DNA from: JAXLRU01 sp046330935
GTDB lineage: Bacteria; Actinomycetota; Actinomycetes; Actinomycetales; Kineosporiaceae
DNA: 64,000 nt
Assembly: GCA_046330935.1 (NCBI GenBank)
Contig: JAXLRU010000008.1
Coordinates: forward strand, 62,001 to 126,000
Direction of reading: 5' to 3'
Made by a program: the position numbers and the translations under genes
Shown here: one piece after another, positions 57,566-64,000 of the stretch
Layout: each line of letters begins with the position of its first letter
How positions within the stretch are numbered: position 1 is the stretch's first letter
Notes under the pieces: model-generated
The model's input: the letters and a program-made list of their open reading frames with translations, nothing else
Told to the model about the DNA's origin: nothing
Database searches by the model: none

Positions 57566-59427
57566 GGCGTCGCCACTGGCAGCGTCACGACCATCGTCAG
57601 CCCTCCTCCAGGCGTGTTCTCAGCCTCCAGCGTGCCGCCGAGCGCCTCGGTGAGCCCGCGCGCCACGGCCAGGCCCAGCCCGACCCCCGCGCCGCGGGCG
57701 GGTGCGTCCCCGACCCGCTGGAACGCCTCGAACATGCGCCGCCGCTGCTCCACCGGAACCCCGCGCCCGCGGTCGACGACGCAGACGCGCATCCGGCCCG
57801 CTCCCGCCTCGGGCGCCGCAGCGGTGAGGACGACCGGGTGCGTCGTGCCCCCGTGCCGGACGGCGTTCTCCACCAGGTTGGCCAGGACCCGTTCGAGCAG
57901 CGCGGGGTCGGTGTGCAGGAGAGGCAGCGTCTCGTCGAGGTCGAGCCTCACGCGGCCGGCCGGCACGCCGTCCACCGCCTGCGGCGCCACCTCCCACAGC
58001 CCCACCGGCCGCAGCACCGGCTGCACCACCCCCGCCTGTAACCGCGAGACGTCGAGCAGGTTGTCCACGAGGCGCTGCAGCTTGTCGGCGCCGTCCTCGA
58101 CCGTGCCGAGCAGCTCGGCGGTGTCCTCGGCGGTGAACGTGACGTCGGGCTGGCGGAGGCTGCTCACGGCCGCCTTGATCGACGCGAGCGGCGTGCGCAG
58201 GTCGTGCGAGACCGCCGAGAGCAGGGCCGCACGGACGGCGTTGCCGTGGGCGAGGTCGGCGGCCCGGCGCGCCTGCGACTCCAGCTCCTCTCGCCCGAGC
58301 AGCGCCGCGACGTGCGCGGCGAAGACCTCCAGCACCCGGCGGTCGTCGGGGCGCAGGCGTCGCCCCCGCAGCACGAGCAGCCGCCCCGGCCCCACCCAGA
58401 CCGTCTCCTGACCGTCGCCGGGGGAACGCGGTGGCTGCGGGCCGCTGGAGGCGAGAGTGGCCCACGCCCCCGGGCCGCTGCGGCGTTCCACCAGGGCCAC
58501 CGCGGGGACGTCGAAGGTGGCGGCAAGGCGCGCCAGGAGGTCGGGCAGGGTGCCGTCGCCGCCGAGGACCTCGCGCGCCAGCACCGTGGCCGTCTCGGCC
58601 TCCCGCGCCCAACGGCGTGCCACCGACGCCCGCCGGGCCGCGCCGTCCACCACCGTCGCGACCGCTGCCGTGACCAGGACGAACGCGATCAGCGCCAGCC
58701 AGTGCTCGGCCTGGGCGACGGCGAGCGTGCCGTAGGGCGGGGTGAAGTACCAGTTCAGCAGCAGCCCGCCCGCGACGGCCGCGACCACGGCGGGCCACAG
58801 CCCGCCCACGAGCGCCACGGCGACCGCGACGACCGTGACGGCGATGACGTCCGTCGACAGGTCGAGGTCGTCCCGCCACGGCAGCAGCACCGCGGTCACC
58901 GCCGGCGGGCCGGCGAGGGCGAGCAGCCACCCCGCCGCGAGCCGCAACGGCCCGAGCGGTCCGGCCACCGGGCCACGCCGCGGCCACGGGCGGCGGCGGG
59001 AGCGGCGCGCGGTGGCGACGAGGACGACGTCCGTGCCCGGCGACAGCGCCGCGACGGCGTCCACCACGCGCATGCCGGCACGGCGGCGGCGGGGGCGTCC
59101 CGCCGAGGGCCGCCCCAGCACGAGATGCGTGGCAGAGACGGCCTTGACGAACTGGGCGACGGCGACGGCGACGTCCTCGGCCGTCACCTCGTGGTAGCTG
59201 CCGCCGGCCGCCTCCACCTCGCGGCGCACGTCGTCGCGGCCCGCCTCGCCGTCCGGCCAGGCGGGGGAGCGCCGGGGCGGGACGACGTGCAGCACCAGCA
59301 GGTCGCCGTCCTCGCCCGACCAGCGGCGCGCCCGGGCCAGCAACTGCGACCCGGCGTCGTCGCCGCTCCTGGGGCCGACGGCCACGACGACCCGGGGGCG
59401 GGACGGCGCGGCGGGGGTCACGGGCAC
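57562..59427 (-). CDS. KdpD-like sensor kinase lacking the KdpD N-terminal domain
   Basis: Sensor kinase of 621 residues. It starts directly with a USP-like domain (about 1-145) and so lacks the ~220-residue KdpD domain with its Walker motif. DUF4118 with four helices follows (about 165-265, including NWYFTPPYGTL), then a GAF-like part, a His domain with SHDLRTPLASIK (about 410) and an ATPase domain with NLVENAVRHGG, GRGVP and GVGLGLAVARGL. The GTG at 59427 directly faces the transporter gene. Full KdpD senses potassium and, via the USP domain, c-di-AMP. Confidence 0.9.
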   Translation of the reverse strand: MPVTPAAPSRPRVVVAVGPRSGDDAGSQLLARARRWSGEDGDLLVLHVVPPRRSPAWPDGEAGRDDVRREVEAAGGSYHEVTAEDVAVAVAQFVKAVSATHLVLGRPSAGRPRRRRAGMRVVDAVAALSPGTDVVLVATARRSRRRPWPRRGPVAGPLGPLRLAAGWLLALAGPPAVTAVLLPWRDDLDLSTDVIAVTVVAVAVALVGGLWPAVVAAVAGGLLLNWYFTPPYGTLAVAQAEHWLALIAFVLVTAAVATVVDGAARRASVARRWAREAETATVLAREVLGGDGTLPDLLARLAATFDVPAVALVERRSGPGAWATLASSGPQPPRSPGDGQETVWVGPGRLLVLRGRRLRPDDRRVLEVFAAHVAALLGREELESQARRAADLAHGNAVRAALLSAVSHDLRTPLASIKAAVSSLRQPDVTFTAEDTAELLGTVEDGADKLQRLVDNLLDVSRLQAGVVQPVLRPVGLWEVAPQAVDGVPAGRVRLDLDETLPLLHTDPALLERVLANLVENAVRHGGTTHPVVLTAAAPEAGAGRMRVCVVDRGRGVPVEQRRRMFEAFQRVGDAPARGAGVGLGLAVARGLTEALGGTLEAENTPGGGLTMVVTLPVATP

Positions 59428-59484
59428 CAGTCTGCCGCTGCGCCGGAACCGGCGGCCGCGCCGACGCGTCGGGACTGCCCGGTA

Positions 59485-59500
59485 CGGTTCGACCGAACCG
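59485..59500. promoter_or_regulatory. 16-bp palindrome between kinase and transporter genes
   Basis: CGGTTCG (59485-59491), two bases, then CGAACCG (59494-59500). It overlaps a TACGGT -10-like box (59483-59488) and lies nearly midway between the two divergent starts, so it is a good operator candidate for the KdpE-like regulator. Confidence 0.55.
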
Positions 59501-59557
59501 CGCCACGCTCACCCCGCCGCGTCCACCACGGCCCGGCGACGGTCGTACGGAGGATCC

Positions 59558-61570
59558 ATGCCGGCCTCGCCGGACCCCAGCAACGCCCTGCACGACGGCA
59601 CCACTCACGCCGTCCCCGCGCGCATCGCCGCCCCCGCGGCACCCGCCCCCACGACGACGGCCGTGTCCCGGTGGCTGCTCCAGCACCGCGTCGCGCCGGT
59701 GGGGCCCGCGGCCGAGGAGGGGCACGCGACCCCCCAGGCATGGTGGAAGGTGATGTGCCTGACGGGCGTCGACTACTTCTCGACCCTGTCCTACCTGCCC
59801 GCCATCGCCGCCCTGGCCGCCGGGGCGCTCTCCCCGCTGGCGACGCTCCTGATCGTGGCGCTGACGCTGCTCGGCATGCTGCCGATGTACCGGCGCGTGG
59901 CGCAGGAGAGCCCTCACGGGCAGGGGTCGGTGGCGATGCTGGAGCACCTGCTGCCGTTCTGGCGGGGCAAGCTGTTCGTGCTCGCGCTGCTCGGGTTCGT
60001 GGCCACCAGCTGGATCGTCACCATCACGCTGTCCGCGGCCGACGCGAGCGTGCACCTGCTGGAGAACCCGCTGGCCCCGCACCTGCTCGAGGGCCACGCC
60101 GTCATGATCACGGTCCTGCTGCTGCTGATCCTCGGCGGCGTGTTCCTGATGGGCTTCTCCGAAGCCGTCGCGGTGGCGATCCCCCTGGTCGCGGCGTTCC
60201 TCGCGCTCAACGCGACGGTCGTCGTCGTCGGGGCCGTCGACATCGCCCGCGACCCCTCGACCCTGACCCGCTGGACCGACGCGCTGTCCGCGGGCACCAC
60301 GGGGATCGGCGACGTCGTGTGGACGTCGGTGCTCGCCTTCCCGCTGCTCGTGCTCGGCCTGTCGGGGTTCGAGACCGGCGTCAGCATGATGCCGCTGGTC
60401 GCGGCGTCGGGGCAGACCCCCGCCGAGCGCCTGGCGAGCCGGGTGCGCAATACCCGCAAGCTGCTCACCACCGCCGCACTGATCATGTCGGTGTACCTGG
60501 TGTCGACCAGCCTGATCACCACCGTGCTGATCCCCGCGGCAGAGTTCGAGCCGGGCGGCGCTGCGAACGGCCGGGCCCTGGCCTACCTCGCCCACGAGCG
60601 GCTCGGCGGCGCCTTCGGGACCGTCTACGACGTCTCGTCGATCCTTATCCTGTGGTTCGCCGGGGCCTCGGCCATGGCCGGGCTCGTCAACATCGTGCCC
60701 CGCTACCTGCCCAGTTACGGGATGGCGCCGGAGTGGGGCCGGGCCGTGCGGCCCGTCGTGCTCGTCTACACCGGCATCAGCATCGCGCTGACCCTCGCGT
60801 TCAAGGCCGACGTCAACGCCCAGGCGGGCGCCTACGCCACGGGCATCCTCGCGATGATGGTGTCGGGCGCCATCGCCGTGACCGTCTCGGCGGTGCGCTC
60901 CCGCCGTCGCGTCGCCACGATCGGCTTCTCGGCGCTGACGGCCGTGCTCGCCTACGCGCTCGCCGAGAACGTCAAGGACAAGCCCGACGGCATCGCCATC
61001 TCCGCCCTGTTCATCGCCGGGATCGTGATCGTCTCGCTGATCTCGCGGGTGTCGCGGACCACCGAGCTGCGGGTCGACGCGATCGAGCTCGACGACGAGG
61101 CGCAGCGCTTCGTCACCGAGTCCCTCGCCCACGACGGCGCCCTCCACCTGATCGCCAACAAGCGTCAGGAGGGGGACGCCGCCGAGTACGCCGCCAAGGA
61201 GCGGGCGCAGCGCAGCCTCAACCCCGTGCCCCTGCCCGCCGACGTCCAGTTCCTCGAGATCGACGTCGTCGACCCTTCGACCTTCTCCGACGTCCTGCGC
61301 GTGCACGGGATCGACGTCGGCGGTCACCGGATCCTGAGGGCGCAGGCGCCCGCCGTGCCGAACGCGCTCGCGGCGCTGCTGCTCGGGCTGCGCGACGCGA
61401 CCGGCGTGATCCCCCGTTGCCACTTCGAGTGGTCCGAGGGCAGCCCGCTCACGCACCTGCTGCGCTACCTGCTGCTCGGGCAGGGCGACACCGCCCCCGT
61501 GGTGCGCGAGATCATCCGCCAGCACGAGCCCGACCCCGCCCGCCGCCCCCGGATCCACGTGGGGGGCTGA
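59558..61570 (+). CDS. APC-family permease divergent from Kdp-like sensor system
   Basis: Membrane transporter of 670 residues: ~35 residues of low complexity, about 12 helices (about 70-500), then a cytoplasmic domain (about 505-670). CLTGVDYFSTLSYLPAIAALAAG begins the transport core, and SPHGQGSVAMLEHLLPFW is another conserved block. The overall plan matches KimA/KUP-like transporters. GGAGG precedes the ATG. With a KdpDE-type system across a shared palindrome, potassium is the best guess for its substrate, though amino acids are possible. Confidence 0.82.
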   Translation: MPASPDPSNALHDGTTHAVPARIAAPAAPAPTTTAVSRWLLQHRVAPVGPAAEEGHATPQAWWKVMCLTGVDYFSTLSYLPAIAALAAGALSPLATLLIVALTLLGMLPMYRRVAQESPHGQGSVAMLEHLLPFWRGKLFVLALLGFVATSWIVTITLSAADASVHLLENPLAPHLLEGHAVMITVLLLLILGGVFLMGFSEAVAVAIPLVAAFLALNATVVVVGAVDIARDPSTLTRWTDALSAGTTGIGDVVWTSVLAFPLLVLGLSGFETGVSMMPLVAASGQTPAERLASRVRNTRKLLTTAALIMSVYLVSTSLITTVLIPAAEFEPGGAANGRALAYLAHERLGGAFGTVYDVSSILILWFAGASAMAGLVNIVPRYLPSYGMAPEWGRAVRPVVLVYTGISIALTLAFKADVNAQAGAYATGILAMMVSGAIAVTVSAVRSRRRVATIGFSALTAVLAYALAENVKDKPDGIAISALFIAGIVIVSLISRVSRTTELRVDAIELDDEAQRFVTESLAHDGALHLIANKRQEGDAAEYAAKERAQRSLNPVPLPADVQFLEIDVVDPSTFSDVLRVHGIDVGGHRILRAQAPAVPNALAALLLGLRDATGVIPRCHFEWSEGSPLTHLLRYLLLGQGDTAPVVREIIRQHEPDPARRPRIHVGG

Positions 61571-61589
61571 CGTCGGCCGGCTGGAGAAC

Positions 61590-61625
61590 GGGATGTGACG
61601 TGGGATGTGGCGTGGGATGCAGAAC
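61590..61625 (+). repeat. Three tandem 12-bp repeats upstream of mazEF-type genes
   Basis: GGGATGTGACGT (61590-61601), GGGATGTGGCGT (61602-61613) and a partial GGGATGCAGAAC (61614-61625) lie just upstream of the toxin-antitoxin genes. They may help antitoxin binding. Confidence 0.55.
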
Positions 61626-61642
61626 GGGTCCCAGCCCGCTTA

Positions 61643-61656
61643 TCATCCTGTGATGA
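61643..61656. promoter_or_regulatory. Operator candidate overlapping antitoxin start
   Basis: TCATC (61643-61647) and GATGA (61652-61656) are inverted with 4 bases between; the right arm includes the ATG of the antitoxin gene. It is suitable for autorepression by the ribbon-helix-helix antitoxin. Confidence 0.45.
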
Positions 61657-61895
61657 CCATCCAGATCGCCGTGCGGTTGCCTGACGAGCAGGTGCGCTTC
61701 CTCGATGCGCTCGTCGCGGAGGGGTCCGCAAGCAGCCGAGCAGAGGTGATCAGTCGAGCCCTGGCGCGCGAGACGCGTCGGCTCACCGCTCTGCGCGACG
61801 CCGAGATCCTCGCCGCTGTGCAGGCGCAGGAGCCCCACGGTGACCTCGACGATCTCGCCGCCCACGTCGCCGCCCACCCGGCTCCGCTCGACTGA
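61653..61895 (+). CDS. Ribbon-helix-helix antitoxin (MazE-like)
   Basis: Antitoxin of 80 residues. MTIQIAVRLPDEQVRFLDALVAEGSASSRAEVISRAL is a ribbon-helix-helix N-terminus (about 1-37), typical of actinobacterial MazE antitoxins; the acidic C-terminus (HGDLDDLAAHVAAH) would block the toxin. The toxin gene starts 6 bases after the stop. It likely represses its own operon. Confidence 0.85.
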   Translation: MTIQIAVRLPDEQVRFLDALVAEGSASSRAEVISRALARETRRLTALRDAEILAAVQAQEPHGDLDDLAAHVAAHPAPLD

Positions 61896-61901
61896 TCAGT
61901 C

Positions 61902-62207
61902 GTGCGGCCCATCCACCTCGTGCACCTGGACAAGGTCAGGCCTGCGGTCGTCCTGACCAACGAGTACGTGCTTCCGCGGCTGCGCAACGTCACCATCGCC
62001 CCGATCACCAGCACGATCCGGGGGCTGAGCACCGAGGTCCCCGTCGGCACGGAGAACGGGCTCGACCACGACAGTGTCGTCTCCTGCGACAACATCACCA
62101 CGGTGCCCAAGTCGTGCCTCGGACGGCAGGTGGGCTCGCTGCTGCCCCAGCAGGAGGCCGCACTGGCTGCCGCGATCGTCCAGGCGTTCGATCTCGACGT
62201 TCCCTGA
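61902..62207 (+). CDS. MazF/PemK-family toxin
   Basis: mRNA endonuclease toxin of 101 residues. VHLDKVRPAVVLTNEYV, VTIAPITSTIRGLSTEVPVG and VSCDNITTVPKSCLGRQVG are the characteristic MazF blocks; Arg in the first and Thr/Ser in the second are the catalytic residues. The protein starts without the usual GDI(W/V) opening but otherwise is complete. GTG start. It forms a type II toxin-antitoxin pair with the preceding gene. Confidence 0.9.
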   Translation: MRPIHLVHLDKVRPAVVLTNEYVLPRLRNVTIAPITSTIRGLSTEVPVGTENGLDHDSVVSCDNITTVPKSCLGRQVGSLLPQQEAALAAAIVQAFDLDVP

Positions 62208-62380
62208 GCCGCGCTCGCCTCGAGAGTCCGCGTTCGCTGTCCAGATGAGCGGGTTCCGTGAGCCACGGGCCTTCCCGGGCCCGAGCTCCTCACGGACGCC
62301 GCGCATCTGGACCCCGGACCGCCCGGTGCCGGGGCGGCCGCGACGCGCGGGGGCGGCAGAGCCCGTGGCACCCTAGGCCG

Positions 62381-63316
62381 GTGACCCGCTCGCCCTCGAC
62401 GACGCCCCGCGAGGGTGGTGCCGAGGGGCCTGCGGCCACCGAGCCCGTGGTGCCTGACGGCGGGACGTCGCAGGAGGTCGCCCCGGAGGCCCGCGCGCTG
62501 CGCTGGCGGCCCGAGGTGGTCGTCCCGATCTGGATCGTGGCCGTCCTCGTGCTCGACGCGTTGCCCTGGCCGGGCACGCCGGCGCGAGGGCTGAACGGGC
62601 CCGAGCTGGTCAAGCAGGGCGTGTTCGGGGCCGTCACGTGGTGGCTGCTCGTGGCGCTGCTGCGGCGGCAACCGTTGCTGATCCGGGTGCAGACCGGCGT
62701 CGTCGTGGCCCTGGCCACGCTGATCGAGTACACGTTCTCGCCGCTGCTGGAGGCCTATGTCTACCGGATCGGCACCGTCCCGCTGTTCGTGCCGCCCGGG
62801 CACGGGCTGGTCTACCTCGCCGCGGCCTGCCTGGGCAACGCGGCGTGGGTGCGACGGCACGCGCGCGCCGCGGTCGCCGTCACGGTCGCCGTCGGCGGCG
62901 CCTGGGCCGTCGCCGGCCTCGCGCTGGGCAGTCGGCGCGACGACCTCGGCGCGTTCTGGTTCGCCTGCCTGCTCGGGTTCCTGCTGTGGGGGCGCTCGCG
63001 CTTGCTCTACGTGGGCGCGTTCGCGGTCGTGAGCTGGCTGGAGATCTGGGGGACGGCGCTGGGCACGTGGGCGTGGGCGCCGCACGACCCCGTGCTCGGC
63101 GTGATCGGGCAGGGCAACCCGCCCTCGGGTGCTGCCGGCGGGTACGGGTGGTTCGACCTGTACGCGCTGCTGCTCGCGCCCGTGCTGATCCGGTGGTGGC
63201 GCCGCCTGCGGCGGAAGCCCTCAGGCGGAGCCGAGGCGGGCGAGGACGGCGTCGTGCAGGAGCCCGTTGGTGGCGGCGGCGTCGCCACCGCGGCACCCGT
63301 CGACACCCGACAGTGA
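62381..63316 (+). CDS. Hypothetical multi-pass membrane protein
   Basis: Membrane protein of 311 residues with about eight hydrophobic helices (about 45-280). It is conserved-looking: PGTPARGLNGPELVKQGVFGAVTWWLL, TLIEYTFSPLLEAYVYRIGTVPLFVPPGHGLVYLAA and WEIWGTALGTWAWAPHDPVLGVI-like blocks. The GTG at 62381 is chosen because the sequence before it is not protein-like. The C-terminal 95 bases overlap the convergent phosphatase gene, so the stop may be further downstream than needed. Function unknown. Confidence 0.7.
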   Translation: MTRSPSTTPREGGAEGPAATEPVVPDGGTSQEVAPEARALRWRPEVVVPIWIVAVLVLDALPWPGTPARGLNGPELVKQGVFGAVTWWLLVALLRRQPLLIRVQTGVVVALATLIEYTFSPLLEAYVYRIGTVPLFVPPGHGLVYLAAACLGNAAWVRRHARAAVAVTVAVGGAWAVAGLALGSRRDDLGAFWFACLLGFLLWGRSRLLYVGAFAVVSWLEIWGTALGTWAWAPHDPVLGVIGQGNPPSGAAGGYGWFDLYALLLAPVLIRWWRRLRRKPSGGAEAGEDGVVQEPVGGGGVATAAPVDTRQ

Positions 63317-64000
63317 CGTGAACCGGCCGCCGGCCTCGACGACGATCGGCACCAGGGCCGCCATGTCGTACAGCTCCAGCTCGGGCTCGGCGCACGCGTC
63401 GATCCCGCCCTCGGCGAGCAGCATGTACTGCCAGAAGTCGCCGTAGGCCCGCACCCGCCACACGGCGCGCGTGAGGTCGAGGAACGCGTCGAGCTGCCCG
63501 CGCTCCTCCCACCCCGACAGGGACGCGAACGACAGCGACGCGTCGGCGAGGTCGCGCACGCCCGAGACGGAGATCCGGCGGGCGGAGGACAGCGAGCGCC
63601 CCGTCCACGCCCCGGTGCCGCGCGCGGCCCACCACCGCCGCCCCATCGCGGGCGCCGACACGACCCCCACCACCGGCTCGCCGTCGGCCAGCAACGCGAT
63701 GAGCGTGGCCCAGACGGGGACGCCGCGGACGAAGTTCTTCGTCCCGTCGATCGGGTCCACCACCCACTCGCGGGTCGAGTGCCCCGTGGCGGGGAACTCC
63801 TCGCCGATCACCGCGTCGCGGGGCCGGGTGCGGCGCAGCTGCGAACGGATCAGCTCCTCGGCGGCGCGGTCGGCGTCGCTGACGGGCGTGAGGTCGGGCT
63901 TGGTCTCGACCCGCAGGTCCGCCGCCTGGAAGCGCGACATGGTCAGCGCGTCCACCTGGTCGGCGATGACGTGGGCGAGGCGGAGGTCGTCGTCGTAGCT
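63221..64000 (-). CDS. hisN: Inositol-monophosphatase family, HisN-like (5' end outside window)
   Basis: Mg-dependent phosphatase; 259 residues are present. The frame is open to the window edge (SYDDDLRLAHVIADQVDALT), which matches HisN N-termini, so the true start lies just outside. The metal site is intact: GEEFP (about 75), DPIDGTKNF (about 93), and LYDMAAL (about 220). RVETKPDLTPVSDADRAAE is characteristic of actinobacterial histidinol-phosphatases, which carry out the penultimate step of histidine synthesis. Other inositol phosphatase relatives remain possible. Confidence 0.87.
   Translation of the reverse strand, partial: SYDDDLRLAHVIADQVDALTMSRFQAADLRVETKPDLTPVSDADRAAEELIRSQLRRTRPRDAVIGEEFPATGHSTREWVVDPIDGTKNFVRGVPVWATLIALLADGEPVVGVVSAPAMGRRWWAARGTGAWTGRSLSSARRISVSGVRDLADASLSFASLSGWEERGQLDAFLDLTRAVWRVRAYGDFWQYMLLAEGGIDACAEPELELYDMAALVPIVVEAGGRFTSLSGVDGCRGGDAAATNGLLHDAVLARLGSA

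Noticed and set aside
57620..61558. 1312-codon minus-strand frame over the APC transporter gene and most of the kinase gene
   Set aside because: Shadow frame: the plus-strand transporter and the overlapping minus-strand kinase have proper domain motifs; this one is His/Asp/Arg low complexity.

Overview
This window is GC-rich chromosomal DNA from an actinobacterium. The evidence is a WhiB-family Fe-S regulator gene, a DUF3039 gene, ftsEX followed by an M23 hydrolase and smpB, a tmRNA whose tag ends in LAA, frequent GTG starts, many 4-bp stop/start overlaps, and TANNNT boxes six to eight bases upstream of start codons (leaderless transcripts). I cannot name the genus. Both ends cut genes: a catalase on the left and a histidinol-phosphatase-like gene on the right.

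Region by region. 1-1.7 kb: catalase 3' end and a RIO-type kinase, convergent with a hairpin between them. 2-9.4 kb: cell division and ribosome rescue (ftsE, ftsX, M23 hydrolase, smpB, ssrA), with a large GGDEF-EAL gene on the opposite strand between smpB and ssrA. A long hairpin and a tandem repeat resembling the tmRNA 3' end follow ssrA. 9.4-15.4 kb: small enzymes (DUF2332, DUF1905, an S51-like peptidase coupled to a TetR regulator, a dienelactone-hydrolase-like protein, an S66 peptidase, an alpha/beta hydrolase, DUF454). 15.5-21.8 kb: a class III aminotransferase, a secreted trypsin-like protease whose 5' end is frameshifted, a Pro-rich secreted repeat protein, and an ECF sigma factor fused to a zinc-finger-like motif, one membrane helix and a Pro-rich tail. 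21.7-28.7 kb: DUF429, then a plus-strand run of VanZ-like, YqgE, GNAT, DUF3039, MFS, PH-like and DEIH-box helicase genes. 29-32.3 kb: a phytoene-desaturase-like oxidoreductase, then a TetR regulator divergent from a DUF4386 membrane protein. 32.3-40.4 kb: a compact minus-strand run read as response regulator, histidine kinase, GerMN lipoprotein, SDR, two ABC exporter halves and a membrane protein. One ABC half carries a single-base frameshift and has a degenerate ATPase site. 40.6-45.2 kb: STAS, WhiB, L,D-transpeptidase, a zinc alcohol dehydrogenase, SRPBCC and Rrf2 genes. 45.2-49.5 kb: a KimA-like potassium transporter, small membrane proteins, an XRE regulator pair and a quinone-oxidoreductase-like gene.

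49.6-56.8 kb is the most unusual part. A 1981-residue secreted RHS-repeat protein with a lower-GC C-terminal tip is followed by a small membrane protein (candidate immunity), an orphan fragment of the same RHS gene, another small membrane protein, and a diverged copy of the last 90 bp of the oxidoreductase gene that precedes the RHS gene. The block therefore looks like an RHS polymorphic-toxin island inserted at the 3' end of that gene.

56.8-64 kb: a KdpE-like regulator and a shortened KdpD-like kinase, divergent from an APC-family transporter across a 16-bp palindrome; a MazEF-type toxin-antitoxin pair; a membrane protein; and the HisN-like phosphatase. No CRISPR array, tRNA, rRNA, transposase or phage gene was found.
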